Shown here in pieces: positions 38,246-51,329 of a stretch of 64,000 nt of DNA; the first letter of the stretch is position 1; every line of letters begins with the position of its first letter. The stretch covers positions 310,001 to 374,000 of the forward strand of contig JAZDXN010000025.1 of NCBI GenBank assembly GCA_037013495.1, in the 5' to 3' direction. The translations under genes and the position numbers were made by a program. The stretch is from Hippophae tibetana (Eukaryota; Streptophyta; Magnoliopsida; Rosales; Elaeagnaceae). Below the pieces are notes generated by a model. The model saw only the letters and a program-made list of their open reading frames with translations. It was not told the origin of the DNA and searched no databases.

Positions 38246-40430
38246 TTCAATAGAGCAATATAGGAGATATTGGTGCCAACATAGGTTTGATTATTTATAT
38301 TTTCAATCAATCCCTATTCTTCAAAAAAAAAATAAGAGAAGAGAAAAAGAAAGAGGATGTCGTTCATATTTTCAAAAACAAAAAAGCATTTGGTAAATAT
38401 GAGTTACAACTTTCAATGGAGATAACTTTTAACTCGGGTATCGAAAACACTATTATAATATATCAAAACGAAGCTCGTATGAAATTACACAATATATTTT
38501 GGTCGCGCCAAGGAAAATCGTTTTTGTACACAAATTACATCGTTTACATCATTTATCGTGTGTTTAAAGTTTTTGAAGCACCGTTTTCATTTCACTTACT
38601 TCTGGTTTAATTCAATAGGGCTATACAGGAGATATTGGTGCCAACCTAGGTTTGATTATTTATATTTTCAATCAACCCCATTCTTCAAAAAAAAATAAGA
38701 GAAGAGAAAAAGAAAGAGGATGTCGTTCATATTTTCAAAAACAAAAAATCATTTGGTAAATATGAGTTATAACTTTCAATGCAGATAACTTTTGACTCGT
38801 GTATCGAAAACACTATTATAATATATCAAATCGAAGCTCGTATGAAATTACACAATATATTTTGGTCGCGCCAAGGAAAATCGTTTTTGTACTCAAATTA
38901 CATCGTTTACATCAGTTATCGAGTGTTTAAAGTTTTTGAAGCACCGTTTTCATTTTACTTACTTCTGGTTTAATTCAATAGGGCTATACAGGAGATATTG
39001 GTGCCAACCTAGGTTTGATTATTTATATTTTCAATCAGTCTCTATTCTTCAAAAAAAATAATAGAAAAGAAAAGGAAAGAGGATGTCGTTCATATTTTCA
39101 AAAATAAAAAAACATTTGGTAAATATGAGTTACAACTTTCAACGGAGTTAACTTTTGACTCGGGTATCGAAACCACTATTATAATATATCAAACCGAAAC
39201 TCGTATGAAATTACACAATATATTTTGGTCGTGCCAAGGAAAATATTTTTTGTACCCAAATTACATCGTTTACACCACTTACCGAGTGTTTAAAGTTTTT
39301 GACGCACCATTTTCAATTTACTTACTTCTAGTTTAATTCAATAGAGCAATATAGGAGATATTGGTGCCAACATAGGTTTGATTATTTATATTTTCAATCA
39401 ATCCCTATTCTTCAAAAAAAAAAATAAGAGAAGAGAAAAAGAAAGAGGATGTCGTTCATATTTTCAAAAACAAAAAAGCATTTGGTAAATATGAGTTACA
39501 AATTTCAATGGAGATAACTTTTAAGTCGGGTATCGAAAACACTATTATAATATATCAAAACGAAGCTCGTATGAAATTACACAATATATTTTGGTCGCGC
39601 CAAGGAAAATCGTTTTTGTACACAAATTACATCGTTTACATCATTTATCGTGTGTTTAAAGTTTTTGAAGCACCGTTTTCATTTCACTTACTTCTGGTTT
39701 AATTCAATAGGGCTATACAGGAGATATTGGTGCCAACCTAGGTTTGATTATTTATATTTTCAATCAGTCTCTATTCTTCAAAAAAAAATAATAGAAAAGA
39801 AAAGGAAAGAGGATGTCGTTCATATTTTCAAAAATAAAAAAACATTTGGTAAATATGAGTTACAACTTTCAACAAAGTTAACTTTTGACTCGGGTATCGA
39901 AACCACTATTATAATATATCAAACCGAAACTCGTATGAAATTACACAATATATTTTGGTCGTGCCAAGGAAAATATTTTTTGTACCCAAATTACATCGTT
40001 TACACCACTTACCGACTGTTTAAAGTTTTTGACGCACCATTTTCAATTTACTTACTTCTAGTTTAATTCAATAGAGCAATATAGGAGATATTGGTGCCAA
40101 CATAGGTTTGATTATTTATATTTTCAATCAATCCCTATTCTTCAAAAAAAAAAAAGAGAAGAGAAAAAGAAAGAGGATGTCGTTAATATTTTCAAAAACA
40201 AAAAAGCATTTGGTAAATATGAGTTACAACTTTCAATGGAGATAACTTTTAACTCGGGTATCGAAAACACTATTATAATATATCAAAACGAAGCTCGTAT
40301 GAAATTACACAATATATTTTGGTCGCGCCAAGGAAAATCGTTTTTGTACACAAATTACATCGTTTACATCATTTATCGTGTGTTTAAAGTTTTTGAAGCA
40401 CCGTTTTCATTTCACTTACTTCTGGTTTAA
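37882..40430 (+). repeat. 2549 bp seven-monomer duplication, copy 2
   Basis: This is the second copy of 34247-36795. Differences seen: AAGAGAAGAG at about 39425 where copy 1 has AAGAGATGAG, and ACAGGAG at the start where copy 1 has ACATGAG. The copies are separated by the B triplet 36796-37881. Confidence 0.9.
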
Positions 40431-41155
40431 TTCAATAGGGCTATACAGGAGATATTGGTGCCAACCTAGGTTTGATTATTTATATTTTCAATCAACCCCA
40501 TTCTTCAAAAAAAATAAGAGAAGAGAAAAAGAAAGAGGATGTCGTTCATATTTTCAAAAACAAAAAATCATTTGGTAAATATGAGTTATAACTTTCAATG
40601 CAGATAACTTTTGACTCGTGTATCGAAAACACTATTATAATATATCAAATCGAAGCTCGTATGAAATTACACAATATATTTTGGTCGCGCCAAGGAAAAT
40701 CGTTTTTGTACTCAAATTACATCGTTTACATCAGTTATCGAGTGTTTAAAGTTTTTGAAGCACCGTTTTCATTTTACTTACTTCTGGTTTAATTCAATAG
40801 GGCTATACAGGAGATATTGGTGCCAACCTAGGTTTGATTATTTATATTTTCAATCAGTCTCTATTCTTCAAAAAAAATAATAGAAAAGAAAAGGAAAGAG
40901 GATGTCGTTCATATTTTCAAAAATAAAAAAACATTTGGTAAATATGAGTTACAACTTTCAACGGAGTTAACTTTTGACTCGGGTATCGAAACCACAATTA
41001 TAATATATCAAACCGAAACTCGTATGAAATTACACAATATATTTTGGTCGTGGCAAGGAAAATATTTTTTGTACCCAAATTACATCGTTTACACCACTTA
41101 CCGAGTGTTTAAAGTTTTTGACGCACCATTTTCAATTTACTTACTTCTAGTTTAA
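38246..41155 (+). repeat. A-B-C, A-C, A-B-C
   Basis: Monomer starts are 38246 A, 38611 B, 38974 C; 39337 A, 39703 C; and 40067 A, 40431 B, 40793 C. C at 40793 has CGTGGCAAGG, a variant otherwise found in the type F monomers of the 48-58 kb domain. Confidence 0.92.
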
Positions 41156-41882
41156 TTCAATAGAGCAATATAGGAGATATTGGTGCCAGCATAGGTTTGA
41201 TTATTTATATTTTCAATCAATCCCTATTCTTCAAAAAAAAAATAAGAGAAGAGAAAAAGAAAGAGGATGTCGTTCATATTTTCAAAAACAAAAAACCATT
41301 TGTTAAATATGAGTTACAACTTTCAATAGAGATAACTTTTAACTCGGGTATCGAAAACACTATTATAATATATCAAAACGAAGCTCGTATGAAATTACAC
41401 AATATATTTTGGTCGCGCCAAGGAAAATCGTTTTTGTACACAAATTACATCGTTTACATTATTTATCGTGTGTTTAAAGTTTTTGAAGCACCGTTTTCAT
41501 TTCACTTACTTCTGGTTTAATTCAATAGGGCTATACAGAAGATATTGGTGCCAACCTAGGTTTGATTATTTATATTTTCAATCAACCCCATTCTTCAAAA
41601 AAAATAAGAGAAGAGAAAAAGAAAGAGGATTCCGTTCATATTTTCAAAAACAAAAAATCATTTGGTAAATATGAGTTATAACTTTCAATGCAGATAACTT
41701 TTGACTCGTGCATCGAAAACACTATTATAATATATCAAATCGAAGCTCGTATGAAATTACACAATATATTTTGGTCGCGCCAAGGAAAATCGTTTTTGTA
41801 CTCAAATTTCATCGTTTACATCAGTAATCGAGTGTTTAAAGTTTTTGAAGCACCGTTTTCATTTTACTTACTTCTGGTTTAA
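41156..41882 (+). repeat. A-B pair at the boundary of the diverged domain
   Basis: Monomer starts are 41156 A (GTGCCAGCATAGG and AAAAACCATTTG private changes) and 41521 B. The B has the AATTTCATC and GTAATCG tail but GAAGCACC rather than GAAGAACC. A type D monomer follows. Confidence 0.92.
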
Positions 41883-43332
41883 TTCAATAGGGCTATACAG
41901 GAGATATTGGTGAGAACCTAGGTTTGATTATTTATATTTTCAATCAGTTTCTATTCTTCAAAAAAAATAATAGAGAAGAAAAGGAAAGAGGATGTCGTTC
42001 ATATTTTCAAAAATAAAAAAACATTTGGTAAATATGAGTTACAACTTTCAACGGAGTTAACTTTTGACTCGTGTATCGAAAACACTATTATAATATGTCA
42101 AACCGAAGCTCGTATGAAATTACACAATATATTTTGGTCGCGCCAAGGAAAATCGTTTTTGTACTCAAATTACATCATTTACATCAGTTATCGAGTGTTT
42201 AAAGTTTTTGAAGCACCGTTTTCATTTTACGTACTTCTGGTTTAATTCAATAGGGCTATACAGAAGATATTGGTGCCAACCTAGGTTTGCTTATTTATAT
42301 TTTCAATCAGTTTCTATTCTTCAAAAAAATAATAGAAAAGAAAACGAAAGAGGATGTCGTTCATATTTTCAAAAATAAAAAACATTTGGTAAATATGAGT
42401 TACAACTTTCAACGGAGTTAACTTTTGACTCGGGTATCGAAACCACTATTATAATATATTAAACCGAAACTCGTATGAAATTACACAATATATTTTGGTC
42501 GTGCCAAGGAAAATATTTTTTGTACCCAAATTACATCGTTTACACCACTTACCGAGTGTTTAAAGTTTTTGACGCACCATTTTCAATTTACTTACTTCTA
42601 GTTTAATTCAATAGGGCTATACAGGAGATATTGGTGCCAACCTAGGTTTGATTATTTATATTTTCAATCAATCCCTATACTTCAAAAAAAAATAAGAGTA
42701 GAGAAAAAGAAAGAGGATGTCGTTCATATTTTCAAAAACAAAAAAGCATTTAGTAAATATGAGTTACAACTTTGAATGGAGAAAACTTTTAACTCGGGTA
42801 TCGAAAACACTATTATAATATATCAAAACGAAGCTCGTATGAAATTACACAATATATTTTGGTCGCGCCAAGGAAAATCGTTTTTGTACACAAATTACAT
42901 CGTTTACATCATTTATCGTGTGTTTAAAGTTTTTGAAGCACCGTTTTCATTTCACTTACTTCTGGTTTAATTCAATAGGGCTATACAGAAGATATTGGTG
43001 CCAACCTAGGTTTGATTATTTATATTTTCAATCAACCCCATTCTTCAAAAAAAATAAGAGAAGAGAAAAAGAAAGAGGATTCCGTTCATATTTTCAAAAA
43101 CAAAAAATCATTTGGTAAATATGAGTTATAACTTTCAATGCAGATAACTTTTGACTCGTGCATCGAAAACACTATTATAATATATCAAATCGAAGCTCGT
43201 ATGAAATTACACAATATATTTTGGTCGCGCCAAGGAAAATCGTTTTTGTACTCAAATTACATCGTTTACATCAGTTATCGAGTGTTTAAAGTTTTTGAAG
43301 CACCGTTTTCATTTTACTTACTTCTGGTTTAA
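41883..43332 (+). repeat. D-E-A''-B tetramer (higher-order repeat type 2), copy 1
   Basis: Monomer starts are 41883 D, 42246 E, 42607 A'' and 42971 B. E (361 bp here) is C-like with GTTTGCTTATT, CAGTTTC, a run of 7 A, GAAAACGAAAG and ATATTAAACC. A'' has AAGAGTAGAG, GCATTTAGTAAAT and CTTTGAATGG. This copy ends in an ordinary B carrying AGGATTCCG; the later copies end in B''. Confidence 0.92.
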
Positions 43333-44058
43333 TTCAATAGGGCTATACAGGAGATATTGGTGCCAACCTAGGTTTGATTATTTATATTTTCAATCAGTCT
43401 CTATTCTTCAAAAAAAATAATAGAAAAGAAAAGGAAAGAGGATGTCGTTCATATTTTCAAAAATAAAAAAACATTTGGTAAATATGAGTTACAACTTTCA
43501 ACGGAGTTAACTTTTGACTCGGGTATCGAAACCACTATTATAATATATCAAACCGAAACTCGTATGAAATTACACAATATATTTTGGTCGTGCCAAGGAA
43601 AATATTTTTTGTACCCAAATTACATCGTTTACACCAGTTATCGAGTGTTTAAAGTTTTTGAAGCACCGTTTTCATTTTACTTACTTCTGGTTTAATTCAA
43701 TAGGGCTATACAGGAGATATTGGTGCCAACCTAGGTTTGATTATTTATATTTTCAATCAGTCTCTATTCTTCAAAAAAAATAATAGAAAAGAAAAGGAAA
43801 GAGGATGTCGTTCATATTTTCAAAAATAAAAAAACATTTGGTAAATATGAGTTACAACTTTCAACGGAGTTAACTTTTGACTCGGGTATCGAAACCACTA
43901 TTATAATATATCAAACCGAAACTCGTATGAAATTACACAATATATTTTGGTCGTGCCAAGGAAAATATTTTTTGTACCCAAATTACATCGTTTACACCAG
44001 TTATCGAGTGTTTAAAGTTTTTGAAGCACCGTTTTCATTTTACTTACTTCTGGTTTAA
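43333..44058 (+). repeat. Two C/B hybrid monomers in tandem
   Basis: The monomers at 43333 and 43696, 363 bp each, are C at the front and B after ACACCAGTTATCGAG. The junction is the same as in the hybrid at 32066, over 11 kb away, so a single hybrid was probably formed once and then spread. Confidence 0.92.
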
Positions 44059-46963
44059 TTCAATAGGGCTATACAGGAGATATTGGTGCCAACCTAGGTT
44101 TGATTATTTATATTTTCAATCAGTCTCTATTCTTCAAAAAAAATAATAGAGAAGAAAAGGAAAGAGGATGTCGTTCATATTTTCAAAAATAAAAAAACAT
44201 TTGGTAAATATGAGTTACAACTTTCAACGGAGTTAACTTTTGACTCGTGTATCGAAAACACTATTATAATATGTCAAACCGAAGCTCGTATGAAATTACA
44301 CAATATATTTTGGTCGCGCCAAGGAAAATCGTTTTTGTACTCAAATTACATCATTTACATCAGTTATCGAGTGTTTAAAGTTTTTGAAGCACCGTTTTCA
44401 TTTTACGTACTTCTGGTTTAATTCAATAGGGCTATACAGAAGATATTGGTGCCAACCTAGGTTTGCTTATTTATATTTTCAATCAGTTTCTATTCTTCAA
44501 AAAAATAATAGAAAAGAAAACGAAAGAGGATGTCGTTCATATTTTCAAAAATAAAAAAACATTTGGTAAATATGAGTTACAACTTTCAACGGAGTTAACT
44601 TTTGACTCGGGTATCGAAACCACTATTATAATATATTAAACCGAAACTCGTATGAAATTACACAATATATTTTGGTCGTGCCAAGGAAAATATTTTTTGT
44701 ACCCAAATTACATCGTTTACACCACTTACCGAGTGTTTAAAGTTTTTGACGCACCATTTTCAATTTACTTACTTCTAGTTTAATTCAATAGGGCTATACA
44801 GGAGATATTGGTGCCAACCTAGGTTTGATTATTTATATTTTCAATCAATCCCTATACTTCAAAAAAAAATAAGAGTAGAGAAAAAGAAAGAGGATGTCGT
44901 TCATATTTTCAAAAACAAAAAAGCATTTAGTAAATATGAGTTACAACTTTGAATGGAGATAACTTTTAACTCGGGTATCGAAAACACTATTATAATATAT
45001 CAAAACGAAGCTCGTATGAAATTACACAATATATTTTGGTCGCGCCAAGGAAAATCGTTTTTGTACACAAATTACATCGTTTACATCATTTATCGTGTGT
45101 TTAAAGTTTTTGAAGCACCATTTTCAATTTACTTACTTCTGGTTTAATTCAATAGGGCTATACAGGAGATATTGGTGCCAACCTAGGTTTGATTGTTTTT
45201 ATATTTTCAATCAACCTCATTCTTCAAAAAAAATAAGAGAAGAGAAAAAGAAAGAGGATGTCGTTCATATTTTCAAAAACAAAAACTCATTTGGTAAATA
45301 TGAGTTATAACTTTTAATGCAGATAACTTTTGACTCGTGTATCGAAAACACTATTATAATATATCAAAACGAAGCTCGTATGAAATTACACAATATATTT
45401 TGGTCGCGCCAAGGAAAATCGTTTTTGTACTCAAATTTCATCGTTTACATCAGTAATCGAGTGTTTAAAGTTTTTGAAGAACCGTTTTCATTTTACTTAC
45501 TTCTGGTTTAATTCAATAGGGCTATACAGGAGATATTGGTGACAACCTAGGTTTGATTATTTATATTTTCAATCAGTTTCTATTCTTCAAAAAAAATAAT
45601 AGAGAAGAAAAGGAAAGAGGATGTCGTTCATATTTTCAAAAATAAAAAAACATTTGGTAAATATGAGTTACAACTTTCAACGGAGTTAACTTTTGACTCG
45701 TGTATCGAAAACACTATTATAATATGTCAAACCGAAGCTCGTATGAAATTACACAATATATTTTGGTCGCGCCAAGGAAAATCATTTTTGTACTCAAATT
45801 ACATCATTTACATCAGTTATCGAGTGTTTAAAGTTTTTGAAGCACCGTTTTCATTTTACTTACTTCTGGTTTAATTCAATAGGGCTATACAGGAGATATT
45901 GGTGCCAACCTAGGTTTGCTTATTTATATTTTCAATCAGTTTCTATTCTTCAAAAAAAATAATAGAAAAGAAAAGGAAAGAGGATGTCGTTCATATTTTC
46001 AAAAATAAAAAAACATTTGGTAAATATGAGTTACAACTTTCAACGGAGTTAACTTTTGACTCGGGTATCGAAACTACTATTATAATATATTAAACCGAAA
46101 CTCGTATGAAATTACACAATATATTTTGGTCGTGCCAAAGAAAATATTTTTTGTACCCAAATTACATCGTTTACACCACTTACCGAGTGTTTAAAGTTTT
46201 TGACGCACCATTTTCAATTTACTTACTTCTAGTTTAATTCAATAGGGCTATACAGGAGATATTGGTGCCAACCTAGGTTTGATTATTTATATTTTCAATC
46301 AATCCCTATTCTTCAAAAAAAAATAAGAGTAGAGAAAAAGAAAGAGGATGTCGTTCATATTTTCAAAAACAAAAAAGCATTTAGTAAATATGAGTTACAA
46401 CTTTGAATGGAGATAACTTTTAACTCGGGTATCGAAAACACTATTATAATATATCAAAACGAAGCTCGTATGAAATTACACAATATATTTTGGTCGCGCA
46501 AAGGAAAATCGTTTTTGTACACAAATTACATCGTTTACATCATTTATCGTGTGTTTAAAGTTTTTGAAGCACCATTTTCAATTTACTTACTTCTGGTTTA
46601 ATTCAATAGGGCTATACAGGAGATATTGGTGCCAACCTAGGTTTGATTATTTATATTTTCAATCAACCTCATTCTTCAAAAAAAATAAGAGAAGAGAAAA
46701 AGAAAGAGGATGTCGTTCATATTTTCAAAAACCAAAACTCATTTGGTAAATATGAGTTATAACTTTTAATGCAGATAACTTTTGACTCGTGTATCGAAAA
46801 CACTATTATAATATATCAAAACGAAGCTCGTATGAAATTACACAATATATTTTGGTCGCGCCAAGGAAAATCGTTTTTGTACACAAATTACATCGTTTAC
46901 ATCATTTATCGTGTGTTTAAAGTTTTTGAAGCACCGTTTTCATTTCACTTACTTCTGGTTTAA
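44059..46963 (+). repeat. D-E-A''-B'' tetramers, copies 2 and 3 (1453 and 1452 bp)
   Basis: Monomer starts are 44059 D, 44422 E, 44784 A'', 45148 B''; and 45512 D, 45875 E, 46238 A'', 46602 B''. B'' has CAACCTCATTC and AACTCATTTGG. B'' at 45148 has GATTGTTTTTATATT and the GTAATCG/GAAGAACC tail. A'' at 44784 and 46238 end in the C-like CACCATTTTCAATTTAC. D at 44059 and E at 44422 share TTTTACGTAC and TATACAGAAGATATT features with 41883/42246. Confidence 0.92.
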
Positions 46964-48784
46964 TTCAATAAGGCTATACAGGAGATATTGGTGCCAACCT
47001 AGGTTTGATTATTTATATTTTCAATCAATCCCTATTCTTCAAAAAAAAAATAAGAGTAGAGAAAAAGAAAGAGGATGTCGTTCATATTTTCAAAAACAAA
47101 AAAGCATTTAGTAAATATGAGTTACAACTTTGAATGGAGATAACTTTTAACTCGGGTATCGAAAACACTATTATAATATATCAAAACGAAGCTCGTATGA
47201 AATTACACAATATATTTTGGTCGCGCCAAGGAAAATCGTTTTTGTACACAAATTACATCGTTTATATAATTTATCGTGTGTTTAAAGTTTTTGAAGCACC
47301 GTTTTCATTTCACTTACTTCTGGTTTAATTCAATATGGCTATACAGGAGATATTGGTGCCAACCTAGGTTTGATTATTTATATTTTCAATCAACCTCATT
47401 CTTCAAAAAAAATAAGAGAAGAGAAAAAGAAAGAGGATGTCGTTCATATTTTCAAAAACAAAAACTCATTTGGTAAATATGAGTTATAACTTTTAATGCA
47501 GATAACTTTTGACTCGTGTATCGAAAACACTATTATAATATATCAAATCGAAGCTCGTATGAAATTACACTATATATTTTGGTCGCGCCAAGGAAAATCG
47601 TTTTTGTACTCAAATTACATCGTTTACATCAGTTATCGAGTGTTTAAAGTTTTTGAAGCACCGTTTTGATTTTACTTTCTTCTGGTTTAATTCAATAGGG
47701 CTATACAGGAGATATGGTGCCAACCTAGGTTTGATTATTTATATTTTCAATCAGTCTCTATTCTTCAAAAAAAATAATAGAAAAGAAAACGAAAGAGGAT
47801 GTCGTTCATATTTTCAAAAATAAAAAAACATTTGGTAAATATGAGTTACTACTTTCAACGGAGTTAACTTTTGACTCGGGTATCGAAACCACTATTATAA
47901 TATATCAAACCGAAACTCGTATGAAATTACACAATATATTTTGGTCGTGCCAAGGAAAATATTTTTTGTACCCAAATTACATCGTTTACACCACTTACCG
48001 AGTGTTTAAAGTTTTTGACGCACCATTTTCAATTTACTTACTTCTAGTTTAATTCAATAGAGCTATATAGGAGATATTGGTGCCAACATAGGTTTGATTA
48101 TTTATATTTTCAATCAATCCATATTCTTCAAAAAAAAATAAGAGAAGAGAAAAAGAAAGAGGATGTCGTTCATATGTTCAAAAAGAAAAAAGCATTTGGT
48201 AAATATGAGTTACAACTTTCAACGGAGTTAACTTTTGACTCGGGTATCGAAACCACTATTATAATATATCAAACCGAAACTCGTATGAAATTACACAATA
48301 TATTTTGGTCGTGGCAAGGAAAATATTTTTTGTACCCAAATTACATCGTTTACACCACTTACCGAGTGTTTAAAGTTTTTGACGCACCATTTTCAATTTA
48401 CTTACTTCTAGTTTAATTCAATAGAGCAATATAGGAGATATTGGTGCCAACATAGGTTTGATTATTTATATTTTCAATCAATCCCTATTCTTCAAAAAAA
48501 AAAAAATAAGAGAAGAGAAAAAGAAAGAGGATGTCGTTCATATTTTCAAAAACAAAAAAGCATTTGGTAAATATGAGTTACAACTTTCAATGGAGATAAC
48601 TTTTAACTCGGGTATCGAAAACACTATTATAATATATCAAAACGAAGCTCGTATGAAATTACACAATATATTTTGGTCGCGCCAAGGAAAATCGTTTTTG
48701 TACACAAATTACATCGTTTACATCATTTATCGTGTGTTTAAAGTTTTTGAAGCACCATTTTCAATTTACTTACTTCTGGTTTAA
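45512..48784 (+). repeat. Long duplication at 7274 bp offset, copy 1
   Basis: Nine monomers D-E-A''-B''-A''-B''-C'-F-A correspond one to one with 52786-56056 with identical start offsets of 7274 bp. A few single-base differences are visible, for example CGCGCAAAGG at 46494-46503 against CGCGCCAAGG in the other copy. Confidence 0.9.
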
Positions 48785-51329
48785 TTCAATAGGGCTATAC
48801 AGGAGATATTGGTGCCAACCTAGGTTTGATTATTTATATTTTCAATCAACCTCATTCTTCAAAAAAAATAAGAGAAGAGAAAAAGAAAGAGGATGTCGTT
48901 CATATTTTCAAAAACCAAAACTCATTTGGTAAATATGAGTTATAACTTTTAATGCAGATAACTTTTGACTCGTGTATCGAAAACACTATTATAATATATC
49001 AAAACGAAGCTCGTATGAAATTACACAATATATTTTGGTCGCGCCAAGGAAAATCGTTTTTGTACACAAATTACATCGTTTACATCATTTATCGTGTGTT
49101 TAAAGTTTTTGAAGCACCGTTTTCATTTCACTTACTTCTGGTTTAATTCAATAAGGCTATACAGGAGATATTGGTGCCAACCTAGGTTTGATTATTTATA
49201 TTTTCAATCAATCCCTATTCTTCAAAAAAAAAAATAAGAGTAGAGAAAAAGAAAGAGGATGTCGTTCATATTTTCAAAAACAAAAAAGCATTTAGTAAAT
49301 ATGAGTTACAACTTTGAATGGAGATAACTTTTAACTCGGGTATCGAAAACACTATTATAATATATCAAAACGAAGCTCGTATGAAATTACACAATATATT
49401 TTGGTCGCGCCAAGGAAAATCGTTTTTGTACACAAATTACATCGTTTATATAATTTATCGTGTGTTTAAAGTTTTTGAAGCACCGTTTTCATTTCACTTA
49501 CTTCTGGTTTAATTCAATATGGCTATACAGGAGATATTGGTGCCAACCTAGGTTTGATTATTTATATTTTCAATCAACCTCATTCTTCAAAAAAAATAAG
49601 AGAAGAGAAAAAGAAAGAGGATGTCGTTCATATTTTCAAAAACAAAAACTCATTTGGTAAATATGAGTTATAACTTTTAATGCAGATAACTTTTGACTCG
49701 TGTATCGAAAACACTATTATAATATATCAAATCGAAGCTCGTATGAAATTACACTATATATTTTGGTCGCGCCAAGGAAAATCGTTTTTGTACTCAAATT
49801 ACATCGTTTACATCAGTTATCGAGTGTTTAAAGTTTTTGAAGCACCGTTTTGATTTTACTTTCTTCTGGTTTAATTCAATAGGGCTATACAGGAGATATG
49901 GTGCCAACCTAGGTTTGATTATTTATATTTTCAATCAGTCTCTATTCTTCAAAAAAAATAATAGAAAAGAAAACGAAAGAGGATGTCGTTCATATTTTCA
50001 AAAATAAAAAAACATTTGGTAAATATGAGTTACTACTTTCAACGGAGTTAACTTTTGACTCGGGTATCGAAACCACTATTATAATATATCAAACCGAAAC
50101 TCGTATGAAATTACACAATATATTTTGGTCGTGCCAAGGAAAATATTTTTTGTACCCAAATTACATCGTTTACACCACTTACCGAGTGTTTAAAGTTTTT
50201 GACGCACCATTTTCAATTTACTTACTTCTAGTTTAATTCAATAGAGCTATATAGGAGATATTGATGCCAACATAGGTTTGATTATTTATATTTTCAATCA
50301 ATCCCTATTCTTCAAAAAAAAATAAGAGAAGAGAAAAAGAAAGAGGATGTCGTTCATATGTTCAAAAAGAAAAAAGCATTTGGTAAATATGAGTTACAAC
50401 TTTCAACGGAGTTAACTTTTGACTCGGGTATCGAAACCACTATTATAATATATCAAACCGAAACTCGTATGAAATTACACAATATATTTTGGTCGTGGCA
50501 AGGAAAATATTTTTTGTACCCAAATTACATCGTTTACACCACTTACCGAGTGTTTAAAGTTTTTGACGCACCATTTTCAATTTACTTACTTCTAGTTTAA
50601 TTCAATAGAGCAATATAGGAGATATTGGTGCCAACATAGGTTTGATTATTTATATTTTCAATCAATCCCTATTCTTCAAAAAAAAAAAATAAGAGAAGAG
50701 AAAAATAAAGAGGATGTCGTTCATATTTTCAAAAACAAAAAAGCATTTGGTAAATATGAGTTACAACTTTCAATGGAGATAACTTTTAACTCGGGTATCG
50801 AAAACACTATTATAATATATCAAAACGAAGCTCGTATGAAATTACACAATATGTTTTGGTCGTGCCAAGGAAAATCGTTTTTGTACACAAATTACATCGT
50901 TTACATCATTTATCGTGTGTTTAAAGTATTTGAAGCACCGTTTTCATTTCACTAACTTCTGGTTTAATTCAATAGGGCTATACAGGAGATATTGGTGCCA
51001 ACCTAGGTTTGATTATTTATATTTTCAATCAACCCCATTCTTCAAAAAAAATAAGAGAAGAGAAAAAGAAAGAGGATGTTGTTCATATTTTCAAAAACAA
51101 AAAATCATTTGGTAAATATGAGTTAAAACTTTCAATGCAGATAACTTTTGACTCGTGTATCGAAAACACTATTATAATATATCAAATCGAAGCTCGTATG
51201 AAATTACACAATATATTTTGGTCGCGCCAAGCTAAATCGTTTTTGTACACAAATTACATCGTTTACATCATTTATCGTGTGTTTAAAGTTTTTGAAGCAC
51301 CGTTTTCATATCACTTACTTCTGGTTTAA
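46964..51329 (+). repeat. A''-B''-C'-F-A-B hexamers, copies 1 and 2 (2183 bp each; higher-order repeat type 3)
   Basis: Monomer starts are 46964 A'', 47329 B'', 47691 C', 48053 F, 48417 A, 48785 B''; and 49147 A'', 49513 B'', 49875 C', 50237 F, 50601 A, 50968 B. Diagnostic variants: TTTATATAATTTATC in A''; CACTATATATTTTGG and CCGTTTTGATTTTAC in B''; GATATGGTGCC (one base lost) and GTTACTACTTTC in C'; CATATGTTCAAAAAG and CGTGGCAAGG in F. F is A-like to about monomer base 150 and C-like after it. A at 50601 has ATGTTTTGG and CACTAACTTC. Confidence 0.93.
48174..48416 (+). other. Open frame with a true ATG in type F, judged non-coding
   Basis: Type F monomers have CATATGTTC where others have CATATTTTC. 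This creates an in-frame ATG followed by 80 codons to the shared TAA. The same frame occurs at 50358, 55448, 57628 and 57992. It is a single-base by-product of the F variant. I see no promoter, intron signal or conserved domain, and codon changes relative to other types show no excess of silent differences. Confidence 0.7.
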
